DNA from: Silvibacterium acidisoli
GTDB taxonomy: Bacteria > Acidobacteriota > Terriglobia > Terriglobales > Acidobacteriaceae
Assembly: GCA_022870745.1 (NCBI GenBank)
Contig: CP085323.1
Location: forward strand, 3,534,001-3,598,000
DNA: 64,000 bases
Direction: 5' to 3'
Positions 8,019-15,943 of the stretch are shown piece after piece. The notes under the pieces were generated by a model. It did not search any database and was not told the DNA's origin. It saw only the letters and a program-made list of their open reading frames with translations. How positions within the stretch are numbered: the stretch's first letter is position 1; every line of letters begins with the position of its first letter. The position numbers and the translations under genes were made by a program.

Positions 8019-9377
8019 CTACTTCCAGCTCCAGTTCGGCATGGCATTCCATCCGTCATGCGTTAACTGTTGCTGTTCGGTTCCATCCGCCAGCATGGAC
8101 CAGATCTGCGTCCCGTGGCCGTCCGCGCGCTGAAAGACGATGTGCCGTCCATCCGGAGCCCACGAGGGAAAGTCATTGGTTCCCGCATCGTGCGTGAGCT
8201 GGATCCAGCGCTTGCTGGCAATGTCCATCAGGTAGATATCCTGGCCGCCTGGGGCGCCCGGGCCGTACTTGCGGTTCCAGCTGAAGACCAGGAACTGCCC
8301 ATTCGGTCCCCACGACGGAGAAGTTGCATACCCCCCGTCAGTCAATCTCTGCACATTCGCGCCATCCGCGTCCATGATGTAGATCTGGGGCAGATTGGTG
8401 CGTCCGCTGACCCAGGCGATCTGGGCATTCGATTTCGGGTTCCAGGTTGGCGAAACATCCGGTCCGCGGAAAGCGGTGACGCGGTTTGCGCCAGCGCCGT
8501 TGCTGTCGGCAACGTAGATTTCGTTGTCGCCTGTCCGGCTGGAGGAGAAGGCGATTTTGCTGCCATCGCTGTTCCATGCGGGTGAGAGCGTCGTGCCGCC
8601 CGGCGACTGGAAGCTGACCATGCGGTTCAGCACCAGCGAGTACATCCGGATCTCCCAGCCGTTCTTACCGAGCGAAGAGAAGGCGATGCGCGAGTTATCC
8701 GGCGCAACGCGGGGCGAAATCGAGATGGTTCCGAGGTGCGTGATCTGGTGCTGGCCGTTGCCGTCGTAGTCCATGCCCCAGATTTCCTTGTTGCCGCCGC
8801 GGTTCGACACGAAATAAAGCTTCGTCTCGCAGATACCATTCACACCGCCACCGAGACGCAGGATGATCTCATCCGCGAAATGGTGGGCGATCTGCCGGGT
8901 GTTCTCCTCGTTGGCGGTGTCGCCGTAGTTCTTGCCGAGGATCTGCGGAGACTGCGGATTCTTGGTATCGAAGACGTATCCGGTCACGTTCACTCGGCCA
9001 CTGTTCACAGCGAGTGTTCCGAAGGCGACCATCGCGGCGTTTGCCGGAGCAGCCGACCATGCGCCAAGATTCATCTCCGACGGGCCGCCCGGCATCGCCG
9101 GAGGAGCCATGCTCTTCGAAACCATGTCGAAGACGCCGGCGTTCTTCAGGTCATTGAAGAGGGTCGTGTCGAAGACTGTCTTGAGCGCGCCCGTCTGTAC
9201 ATCCGGTGTTCCCGGCTTGAAGTTTGCGGCTGCAAGGCGAATCTTTTCGACGCCGAGGTTCGTGCCGGTACGCACCCAGTCCTGCGCGTGAAGCGACGCC
9301 GGGAGCGAAAAAGCGATGAGAGAAAAGAAAAGGGTCTTCAGGGGGGTCAGTTGCTTCGCGGGCTTACCGTTCATCAT
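8019..9377 (-). CDS. tolB: TolB, periplasmic beta-propeller of the Tol-Pal system
   Basis: 452 residues. Signal peptide at the N-terminus (TLFFSLIAFSLPASLHA), TolB N-terminal domain to ~residue 170, then WD40-like PD40 repeats forming the six-bladed propeller: NRGGNKEIWGMDYDG, SPAWNSDGSKIAFSS, SPTWNPKSNAQIAW, SPSWGPNGQFLVFS and FPSWAPDGRHIVFQ. TolB binds Pal and TolA and supports outer-membrane constriction at division. The start is ATG 9377 with AGAGG just upstream; a second ATG follows immediately. It lies between tolA/tonB and pal in the standard order. Confidence 0.95.
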   Translation of the reverse strand: MMNGKPAKQLTPLKTLFFSLIAFSLPASLHAQDWVRTGTNLGVEKIRLAAANFKPGTPDVQTGALKTVFDTTLFNDLKNAGVFDMVSKSMAPPAMPGGPSEMNLGAWSAAPANAAMVAFGTLAVNSGRVNVTGYVFDTKNPQSPQILGKNYGDTANEENTRQIAHHFADEIILRLGGGVNGICETKLYFVSNRGGNKEIWGMDYDGNGQHQITHLGTISISPRVAPDNSRIAFSSLGKNGWEIRMYSLVLNRMVSFQSPGGTTLSPAWNSDGSKIAFSSSRTGDNEIYVADSNGAGANRVTAFRGPDVSPTWNPKSNAQIAWVSGRTNLPQIYIMDADGANVQRLTDGGYATSPSWGPNGQFLVFSWNRKYGPGAPGGQDIYLMDIASKRWIQLTHDAGTNDFPSWAPDGRHIVFQRADGHGTQIWSMLADGTEQQQLTHDGWNAMPNWSWK

Positions 9378-9464
9378 GCCTCTGGATTCGATCGTTTACT
9401 TGATTCCGGGCTCGCATATTTTCTTTGACGTAGGACAGAAGCGGTTGGGAATCAAGGATTTCAC

Positions 9465-10310
9465 TCAATGCGACTGCTGATCGTAGCTAAAAGTGTACTC
9501 CACGGAAACGCTGGATCCAGAGTAGCCGGGAGGCAAAGGACCAAAACTTTCAACACGCTGCACAGCGCGGACCGCGGAGCTGTCAAGAGTAGGCGAGCCG
9601 CTCGACTGTGAGATGCGGACGTTGCTCGGCGAGCCGTCCCGGGCAATGGTAAAAACCACGCTGGCGCGGGAGCCGATCTGGGTACGCGGGTCGACTTCCT
9701 GCGTATACCAGCCCTCACGGACCTTCCGCTGGATAATCCCCACGTAATACGGATAATTGAAGCCCTGTCCGCCACCGGTAACATTCACCGGCTGGTTCTG
9801 CTGGGTCTGTGTCGGCGTCATCGAATGCGCCATCTGCGTCGGCGCGGCTTCGCCGAACCGCGCCTTATGCTGGTCGGGCGTCGGCTGAGAGTGTTTCGGA
9901 GTCGGTTGCTGCACCTCCGGCTTCTTCTCGGGCTTCGGTGGCGGCTTTTCGTCCTTTTTCTTCTCCTGCTTCGGCGGCGGAGTCTGCTTCAGCGGGATCG
10001 GGATCGCATCGGGCTCCGGCTGTGCAGGTGCGGCTGGAGCAGGCGGTGGAGGAGCCTGCGATGGCTGCTCGGTCGCGAGCACATTCGGGGTCGGCGGGGC
10101 GGTCTGCGGCAGCGGAATCGTTGGAGCGGAGCTGACGAGCGTCGCCTGGATGGCTCCCGGAGATTGCTGGTTTCCCCACTCGTTGCCATGGATCCGATTG
10201 GCCAGGTAGGCCGAAAGCGCGATTGCGCCCACGATGCAGAGGTGCAGCACCACCGAGCCCGCCATGGGCGCGCCGAATGATTCCTGGTGCCGCGTGTAAT
10301 CGGTTGCCAT
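9465..10310 (-). CDS. TolA/TonB-like energy transducer
   Basis: 281 residues: short cytoplasmic N-terminus, one membrane anchor (residues ~18-40, SVVLHLCIVGAIALSAYLA), a long Pro/Gln/Lys-rich periplasmic spacer (~60-165) and a C-terminal TonB-type domain of ~90 residues (KVREGWYTQEVDPRT, VVFTIARDGSPSNVRI, SSAVRAVQRVESFGPLPPGY). The position directly after tolQ-tolR and before tolB says that it works as TolA, although the C-terminal domain is of the TonB family. It would transmit proton-motive-force energy to TolB/Pal. Confidence 0.88.
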   Translation of the reverse strand: MATDYTRHQESFGAPMAGSVVLHLCIVGAIALSAYLANRIHGNEWGNQQSPGAIQATLVSSAPTIPLPQTAPPTPNVLATEQPSQAPPPPAPAAPAQPEPDAIPIPLKQTPPPKQEKKKDEKPPPKPEKKPEVQQPTPKHSQPTPDQHKARFGEAAPTQMAHSMTPTQTQQNQPVNVTGGGQGFNYPYYVGIIQRKVREGWYTQEVDPRTQIGSRASVVFTIARDGSPSNVRISQSSGSPTLDSSAVRAVQRVESFGPLPPGYSGSSVSVEYTFSYDQQSH

Positions 10311-10313
10311 GCG

Positions 10314-10733
10314 CTACTTCTTCTGAATGGGCTGGGTGACGATGCTGATATTGGTAATACCGGCCTGCTTGACCGCATCCATGACCGAGGCGAAGGCGCC
10401 GAAAGGCACACGCTCGTCTGCCTCGATATAGATCACCTTCTTGGTCGGCTCCGCTCCGGGCTGCTGCTGTAAGAGCGACGGCAGATCGGCAACGTTGACG
10501 GCCTTGTCCTGCAGGAAGACTTCCTGGTCCTTGTTGATCGTCAGGACCTGCCTCTGCTCGGTGATCTCCTTGACCGTTTTGGTCTTCGGAACTGCGACTT
10601 CGATGCCCGACTGCAACACCGGCGCTGTCAGCATGAAAATGACGAGCAGAACCAGCACCACGTCCACCAGGGGCGTGATGTTGATCTCGGCGAGGGCGGT
10701 CTGCGTTCCGCCGGTCCTATTGCTGAAGGCCAC
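10314..10733 (-). CDS. tolR: TolR/ExbD biopolymer transport protein
   Basis: 139 residues with a single membrane segment near residues 20-42. INITPLVDVVLVLLVIFM contains the conserved membrane aspartate required for proton use in the ExbD/TolR family. The periplasmic domain (residues ~45-139) has the usual ITINKDG-like pattern (VLTINKDQEVFLQ). Its start overlaps the end of tolQ by 17 bases, a sign of coupled translation. ExbD and TolR cannot be separated by sequence alone; the tolB/pal context decides for TolR. Confidence 0.93.
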   Translation of the reverse strand: MAFSNRTGGTQTALAEINITPLVDVVLVLLVIFMLTAPVLQSGIEVAVPKTKTVKEITEQRQVLTINKDQEVFLQDKAVNVADLPSLLQQQPGAEPTKKVIYIEADERVPFGAFASVMDAVKQAGITNISIVTQPIQKK

Positions 10734-11493
10734 GTCCAGCCTCCACGGGATCCTGACCCGGCTTGAGCGACACTTCTTCCATGCTGTTCAGCAGCTCGCG
10801 GGCAAAGTCATCCATGCGGCCGCCCTGGTCGCGGCAGCGCGCGGCAAACTGGTTGTAGGCGACCACGGCGGGAACAGCGACAAGCATGCCGGCGGCGGTG
10901 GTGATCAGGGCTTCGGAAACACCCGGAGCAACCGCGCGCAGCGTAGCCGCGCCAGCGGTGCCGAGACCGTGGAAAGCGTCGACGATGCCCATGATCGTAC
11001 CGAAGAGACCCACAAACGGAGCGGTAGCGGCAATGGTAGCCAGCCAGGTCAGGCGGCTTTCCATTGTGCTCAGCGCTTCGCTGGCAGCGGTCTGCGCGGC
11101 ACGTTCGAGCGCGGTGATGTTTCGCGGAGCGCCGTAACCGCCGGTCTGGCGGCGGTAGGTCTCATAGACCTCGTCGAAGACGTGGACAAGCGGGCTGGGC
11201 TTGAACTGCTCGCTGACCGTGGCAATCTCCTGCAGGCGGCTGGCCTTGCGGAAGGCGCGCAGGAAGCGGCGGCTCTGCGTGTCGGCCTTGCGGAATCCGC
11301 CCCACTTGCCGAGGATGATGGCCCACGACCAAAGGCTGGCAATCAGCAGGATGGCAAGAACCCCGATGGCGACCGGGCCGCTGTTCTGCAGCATGTCGAG
11401 GATGGCGCTACCCGGCTTCGTAACCGGCGGAGCAGCACCGTCGGCATCGGTCTGAAAAAGAAAAAAGGCTACTGTGAACAAAAAGTGTGTCAT
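10717..11493 (-). CDS. tolQ: TolQ/ExbB/MotA-family proton channel protein
   Basis: 258 residues with three hydrophobic segments at ~38-60, ~148-170 and ~195-217, the latter two in the characteristic TolQ/ExbB core (TAPFVGLFGTIMGIVDAF and VSEALITTAAGMLVAVPAV). It forms the proton channel with TolR. It is the first gene of the minus-strand tol operon, so the operon promoter should lie in the 380-bp gap upstream (11494-11872). Confidence 0.94.
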   Translation of the reverse strand: MTHFLFTVAFFLFQTDADGAAPPVTKPGSAILDMLQNSGPVAIGVLAILLIASLWSWAIILGKWGGFRKADTQSRRFLRAFRKASRLQEIATVSEQFKPSPLVHVFDEVYETYRRQTGGYGAPRNITALERAAQTAASEALSTMESRLTWLATIAATAPFVGLFGTIMGIVDAFHGLGTAGAATLRAVAPGVSEALITTAAGMLVAVPAVVAYNQFAARCRDQGGRMDDFARELLNSMEEVSLKPGQDPVEAGRGLQQ

Positions 11494-11872
11494 CGCGACT
11501 TAACTTCCAAGTTACCAGAGGAGAAAGCAGGGAATAAAGTTGCCCGGGGTTGATTGAGTAGATGCACAGCGGATTCCAACCCGGATGGAAATTCTTCAAA
11601 ATAGACGATTTGTGACCTTAAATGTCACATCTGCTGGCCCGGAAGTGCTACTCGCCTGCGCTTACTGTCCGGATTCCGGCCATACGCCTGGGTTCGCAAT
11701 GCGGCATCGCAAGCGACTTCACTCCAGCATACTGCGCGACGAACCCCTTGAACTCTTCGAATTGTTTGCCGGGGGGCGAAGGCGGGAAGACTTTTACAAT
11801 TGCCTCCCGGCCGGTGACGCGGACTGGCAGGATAATGAACTGAGTACATGCAAGCGTCACAGGAGGAGTGAG
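11494..11872. other. gene-poor divergent intergenic region upstream of tolQ
   Basis: 379 bases between the divergent tolQ and SnoaL-like genes. Frames exist on both strands but none has a convincing ribosome-binding site or protein pattern. It should hold the tol operon promoter and the promoter for the gene at 11873. The only clear structure is the inverted repeat at 11611-11629, listed separately. A smaller palindrome, AACTT-GG-AAGTT, lies close to the tolQ start. Confidence 0.6.
11611..11629. promoter_or_regulatory. inverted repeat TGTGAC-N7-GTCACA, candidate operator
   Basis: Perfect 6-bp arms separated by CTTAAAT, in the middle of the divergent region. The half-sites look like those of Crp/Fnr-type regulators, but the spacing is three bases longer than the E. 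coli CRP consensus (TGTGA-N6-TCACA), so another dimeric regulator is more likely. Confidence 0.4.
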
Positions 11873-12268
11873 TTGGCTGACACGAAGACCCTGATCGAAC
11901 AGGCATACTCCGCATTTAACAGGCGGGATATCGACGGCGCGTTAGCGCTGATGACCGAGGACGTGAGCTGGCCCAAGGCTTCGGAGGGCGGAAAGGTGAT
12001 CGGAAAAGAAGAGATCCGCGCCTACTGGACCCGGCAGTGGGCCGAGTTCGATCCTCATGTCGAGCCGCTGGCGATCGCCGAGGAAGATGGAGGCAGGGCC
12101 CACGTCCGCGTGCACCAGCTGGTCAAGAGCCTGCAGGGAGATGTTCTTGCGGAAGGCGAGGTTCTGCACGTATTCACCATCAGCGACGACCTGATTGCCG
12201 CCATGGACCTTGGAGACGAGGCCGACGCAACCGCCGGCCCATCCGCTGCATTCGCCCACCGGTCCTGA
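11873..12268 (+). CDS. SnoaL-like / NTF2-fold protein
   Basis: 131 residues from TTG 11873, chosen because AGGAGGAGTGAG stands right before it; the frame is open further upstream but without a ribosome-binding site. The sequence matches the SnoaL/NTF2-like cone-barrel pattern: an N-terminal helix LIEQAYSAFNRRDIDGALALM followed by TEDVSWP, and a beta region ending in LHVFTISDDLIAAMDL. Such proteins are small isomerases, hydrolases or ligand binders; no substrate can be assigned. It converges on arr, 30 bases away. Confidence 0.8.
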   Translation: MADTKTLIEQAYSAFNRRDIDGALALMTEDVSWPKASEGGKVIGKEEIRAYWTRQWAEFDPHVEPLAIAEEDGGRAHVRVHQLVKSLQGDVLAEGEVLHVFTISDDLIAAMDLGDEADATAGPSAAFAHRS

Positions 12269-12298
12269 TCGACCGAACACAGTTAAAGCGAGGGTGCC

Positions 12299-12712
12299 TT
12301 AATCGATGATTTCGGCACCTTCAGCCCTTGAGCGATTGACGTTCGCTTTCATCTTCTCCAGTTGTTCCGGCGGGTGGCCCTGCCATTTCGTGACCTCTCC
12401 AACAACGCGCAAAGGATCGCGCGAGCGATACGAGAGCGTGGGGTTACCGGGGAACTTCTTATCCGTCAGGTTGGGATCATCCACGACCGGTCCCGTGGGC
12501 TCCACGACGTAGATTCTTTCCTGGCCGCTCCCGGCTGCCAGTTCCGCCCCCCAGATTGCGGCGTCCAGTGTGCCCGTGCAATAAACCCAGGACAGAATTT
12601 TTCCTTCGCCGTAGTTGGACGCGTAACCTGCCGCGATCAGATCGCCATGCTGGAGATCTGCGCGTGTGCCATGGAAAAACTGTTGACGAAATCTGCTATC
12701 GGTTGCCGACAT
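12299..12712 (-). CDS. arr: Arr, NAD+-dependent rifamycin ADP-ribosyltransferase
   Basis: 137 residues. The whole sequence follows the Arr family: FFHGTRADLQHGDL at the N-terminus, TLDAAIWGAELAAG, IYVVEPTGPVVDDPNLTDKK, NPTLSYRSRDPLRVVGEV and the C-terminal WQGHPPEQL. Arr ADP-ribosylates rifampicin at the C23 hydroxyl and so inactivates it; the normal role in environmental bacteria is not settled. Start ATG 12712 is preceded on the minus strand by GGAGGAG. No mobile element flanks it, so it looks like a resident chromosomal gene. Confidence 0.95.
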   Translation of the reverse strand: MSATDSRFRQQFFHGTRADLQHGDLIAAGYASNYGEGKILSWVYCTGTLDAAIWGAELAAGSGQERIYVVEPTGPVVDDPNLTDKKFPGNPTLSYRSRDPLRVVGEVTKWQGHPPEQLEKMKANVNRSRAEGAEIID

Positions 12713-12855
12713 TTGGCTGCTCCTCCGTTTTGTAACGGAGACGATCATGCGGCAAGCCCCGGCTATTGCGGCAAGCCCCGGCTCACCTTGTAAACTGGAA
12801 GTGGGGGAAGCCAGGGCTCTTCTGCGCTCCTTCAGATTTCTTCAGCAGGCCAGCT

Positions 12856-13755
12856 TCAGTGAGGAGCCATGGTGTGATTGAAGACGCTCAGATTGTTCGC
12901 CTGTGCGCGGCCTGAGAGTCCGCCAATGAGCATCTGGGTGCGCTTCGACATGTCATTGGTCATGGCAAGAAACTGGACGCCGGAATTTTCGAGCGTCCTT
13001 GCTTCCTTCGCCACATCGGCTGGTCCGTGCACGTTCTGGTGTACAAGACTTACAGCTTTTTCGTGCAGGCCTGAATCGTTGAGGATGAATCCTTCGAAGG
13101 CAGCCCATCGTTGATCGGCGTGCGCCAGGTTCTCCTTGGCCTGCAGCGGCATGGAAGCGAACTGTGCCTGGACTTGCTGGATAAATCTTGCACGGCTCTC
13201 CGGAGTGCTCAGGGGTTGACCGGCTACCCCGGCAACCCAGTCGTTCGATGCGAATAGCGCATTCAATTGAAGTTGGGTCACGACATATTGACCGTCGGAG
13301 ACAATGGCCGGATTGTGCGCCTTGATGATCGAGACCCAGCGCGCAGTCAAAGGATTGCCGGAGGCGCTGTTCGACCACGTGCACCAGAGATAGGAGCCCA
13401 GTTCAGATCGCTCATAGAGCGAGCCATGCCGGGCGACTTCCGCGAGCCGCCGCATCTTGTCCGATCCAGCCGAGAGTGCCGATGGGTTCTTCTGAAACTG
13501 TTCGAGAAGAATCTGGCGCACTTCCTGCTCTTCCGCTGAGCTCAGCGGGGTCTGCAGCACCAGCGAATTCAGCGCAAGAATGTCGCTCAGGTTCTGAGCG
13601 GTCATCGTGTACGATCCGGCCTGGGCTACGACCTGTGTCCCATTTGCCTGATCCATACCGTGTGCGATGGCCAGCGGCATAAGAGCGCACAGCCCTATTC
13701 GGCATAGCAAACGTTTGTAGTGGAACGTCCAGCGCAGGTTGTTGTTCACGAGCAT
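12856..13755 (-). CDS. secreted protein of unknown function
   Basis: 299 residues starting at ATG 13755, with GAGGGAGGGC just upstream. A signal peptide is visible (LLCRIGLCALMPLAIAHG). The remainder is mostly helical and soluble, with a Trp/Cys patch LWCTWSNSASGNP near residue 125. No family or catalytic motif is recognised. It stands alone, divergent from recN and about 140 bases beyond arr. It could be a periplasmic or exported helical-bundle protein. Confidence 0.7.
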   Translation of the reverse strand: MLVNNNLRWTFHYKRLLCRIGLCALMPLAIAHGMDQANGTQVVAQAGSYTMTAQNLSDILALNSLVLQTPLSSAEEQEVRQILLEQFQKNPSALSAGSDKMRRLAEVARHGSLYERSELGSYLWCTWSNSASGNPLTARWVSIIKAHNPAIVSDGQYVVTQLQLNALFASNDWVAGVAGQPLSTPESRARFIQQVQAQFASMPLQAKENLAHADQRWAAFEGFILNDSGLHEKAVSLVHQNVHGPADVAKEARTLENSGVQFLAMTNDMSKRTQMLIGGLSGRAQANNLSVFNHTMAPH

Positions 13756-14015
13756 CGTAAAGCCCTCCCTCGAAGTCCACAGGAAGTATCGTGCGGCCAG
13801 TTTCTGAGATGCGTGTTTGCCGGAGTAATTCGCCTTGCTTCCGAAGTGGCGTCTCGGGAACTTTCAGGCGCTGCAGCGCTGCCCGTATGAACACAGAAAG
13901 AAAATGAACGAACATATTATTGGGGCCACGCAGACCGGGTTTTGCTGATTGCTCCTCCTGCAAGGTGCAGGACTCGCATGAAATCCCCTGTCCTGCTATG
14001 CTGCGCGAAGAATCT

Positions 14016-15698
14016 ATGCTGCTCGAACTTCGCGCCGAAAATTACGCCGTCATCGACCATGCGATTGCCGTTTTTGGGCCGGGACTGAACCTACTGACCG
14101 GCGAAACCGGCGCGGGCAAGTCGATTCTTGTCGACGCCCTGGCGCTGCTGATGGGCAGCAAGGCCTCGTCCGACATGGTTCGTCATGGTGCCGATAAGGC
14201 TGTTGTCTCCTGCGTGTTTGAAAGCACGGCGGCGGCCGAGGCGACACTCGAAACGAATGGTATCGATCCGGAAGGCGCTGAGATCATCCTGCGTCGCGAG
14301 ATCCAGGAAAACGGCAAGGGCCGCGTTTATGTGAACAATCAACCGGCCACGGTGACGGTGCTGCGTCAGCTTGCACCGGAGCTGGCGCTCGTCCATGCGC
14401 AGAGTGAGACACTTGGCTCTTTCGACCAGGCACAGCAGCGCAGCCTGCTCGACCGTTTCGGCGATCTCTCGATCGAGGCTGTCGGAACGGCCTATGCTCG
14501 CTGGCGCGAGATCGAAGCAAGGCTGAAGGATCTGGAGAACGACGAACAGGACAAGCTTCGTCTGCTTGACCTGTGGCTCTTTCAGAACAAGGAGATTGTA
14601 GGCGCGCAGCCGCAGGCAGGCGAAGACACGGCGCTCGAAACGGAGCGCCGCGTGCTCATGAATGCGGAAAAACTCTACTCTGCCGCAATGAGCGCCTACG
14701 ACCTGCTTTATGACGGTAGCGGCTCGGCTGAATCCACCGTGCGCAACGCTTTAAAGCAGGTAGAGGAGCTGGCGCGATTCGACGACAAGTTTCAGGAAGC
14801 AGCCCAGCAGCTGAACGCCGCGCTAGCCAGCGTGGAAGACGTGGGCGCGACGGTACGGGATTACGCCGAAGGTATCCAGGCCTCTCCTGACCGGCTGGCG
14901 GAGATTGAAGATCGCCTCGCCGCCCTTGATCGTCTCAAGCGTAAATACGGAACAACCCTCGAAGACGTAATCGCTTACGGCGAGGAGATTGCGCAGAAGC
15001 TTTCGGAAGTCGAAAACCGTGACGAAGTGGTGAAGAAGCTGCGCAGCGAATTGGATCTGGCCGCGAACATCTATCGGAAAGCTGCCAAGACCCTGCACGA
15101 AGACCGCATCACTGCGGCTCGCAAGCTTGAAAAGCTGGCCGAAGGGCAGATCAACGATCTCGCCATGAAGGTGCGGTTCTCGATCGCTATCAACGCGAAG
15201 GAATCGACTGCGGACTGGTCGGCGCATGGCTGGGACATCGTCGAATACCGCATCGCGACGAATGCGGGTGAACCACTGAAGCGCCTCGACGAGATCGCAT
15301 CCGGCGGTGAAATGTCGCGCGTGATGCTGGCGTTGAAGGTGAGCGTGGAGGAAGGAGCAGCAAAGGGCAAGAGGAAGCTGCAGGTGCCTCGCACGCTGGT
15401 GTTTGACGAAATCGATATAGGAATCGGCGGACGCGCCGCCGAAGCGGTAGGACAGAAGCTCAAGGCACTCTCACGGGTGCAGCAGGTGCTCTGCGTGACA
15501 CATCTGCCGCAGATTGCCGCCTTCGCCGATCAGCATTTCCTGATTGAGAAGAACGAAAAGCAAGGCCGCACGCGTACGTCAGTCCGACTGATCAATGAGA
15601 AGGAACGCACCGAAGAGGTGGCCCGCATGCTCAGCGGCGCGACCTTGACCGATACATCCCTGCGCCATGCGGAGCAGATGCTGAAGTCGAGCCGTTGA
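14016..15698 (+). CDS. recN: RecN, DNA double-strand-break repair ATPase (SMC-like)
   Basis: 560 residues from ATG 14016, the usual RecN start (MLLELRAENYAVID) and the usual family length; ATG 13998 and longer starts are possible. Walker A GETGAGKS lies near residues 29-36. The central ~300 residues form the coiled-coil arm. The C-terminal ABC half holds the signature LDEIASGGEMSRVMLALK, Walker B LVFDEIDIGIGG and the H-loop CVTHLPQIAAFAD. RecN gathers broken ends during recombinational repair and is commonly a LexA target; lexA is also in this window, but I see no clear shared operator upstream. Confidence 0.96.
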   Translation: MLLELRAENYAVIDHAIAVFGPGLNLLTGETGAGKSILVDALALLMGSKASSDMVRHGADKAVVSCVFESTAAAEATLETNGIDPEGAEIILRREIQENGKGRVYVNNQPATVTVLRQLAPELALVHAQSETLGSFDQAQQRSLLDRFGDLSIEAVGTAYARWREIEARLKDLENDEQDKLRLLDLWLFQNKEIVGAQPQAGEDTALETERRVLMNAEKLYSAAMSAYDLLYDGSGSAESTVRNALKQVEELARFDDKFQEAAQQLNAALASVEDVGATVRDYAEGIQASPDRLAEIEDRLAALDRLKRKYGTTLEDVIAYGEEIAQKLSEVENRDEVVKKLRSELDLAANIYRKAAKTLHEDRITAARKLEKLAEGQINDLAMKVRFSIAINAKESTADWSAHGWDIVEYRIATNAGEPLKRLDEIASGGEMSRVMLALKVSVEEGAAKGKRKLQVPRTLVFDEIDIGIGGRAAEAVGQKLKALSRVQQVLCVTHLPQIAAFADQHFLIEKNEKQGRTRTSVRLINEKERTEEVARMLSGATLTDTSLRHAEQMLKSSR

Positions 15699-15722
15699 TC
15701 GTCACTGGATCAATATGGCTGC

Positions 15723-15748
15723 CCCACATCTCGCTTCTGAGATGTGGG
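15723..15748. repeat. intergenic palindrome CCCACATCTC-N6-GAGATGTGGG
   Basis: Ten perfectly paired bases on each side of a six-base loop, 24 bases after the recN stop. There is no T tract, so it is not a standard Rho-independent terminator on the plus strand. It is similar in form to the palindrome at 17488-17520; both look like REP-type dispersed elements. Confidence 0.6.
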
Positions 15749-15758
15749 ACGAACCAGA

Positions 15759-15887
15759 CTAGGACTCCCGCCGTTCCGGCTGCCACTGGTCTTCGAAATC
15801 GCGGTTGAGCCAGTCGCTGCGGTCTTCCCGCTCGCGCTGCTGGCGTTCGCGTTCCTTTTGCTCGCGCTCTTCGCGTCCGTCGCTCAT
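15759..15887 (-). CDS. very small charged protein (42 residues), unknown
   Basis: An ATG at 15887 on the minus strand opens a 42-residue frame that ends at TAG 15759. It begins MSDGREEREQKERERQQ and is dominated by Glu, Arg and Gln, then ends in a Trp/Asp segment (SDWLNRDFEDQW). No Shine-Dalgarno is evident. The amphipathic charged pattern and the aromatic tail make it more protein-like than a chance frame, but no homologue is recalled and expression is uncertain. Confidence 0.4.
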   Translation of the reverse strand: MSDGREEREQKERERQQREREDRSDWLNRDFEDQWQPERRES

Positions 15888-15943
15888 AATCCCATTTTAT
15901 CGCGTCCAGTCACAGCCATCGGTGTTTGTTACACTTCGGCAGA

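Noticed and set aside
11648-11860. 70-codon minus-strand frame in the tolQ upstream region
   Set aside because: It has no ribosome-binding site and no recognisable domain; the DNA is better explained as a regulatory region.
13880-13920. repeated GAAC tetramers upstream of recN, considered as an SOS box
   Set aside because: Spacing fits neither the Gram-positive palindrome nor the alphaproteobacterial direct repeat, and the motif does not resemble the repeats before lexA.
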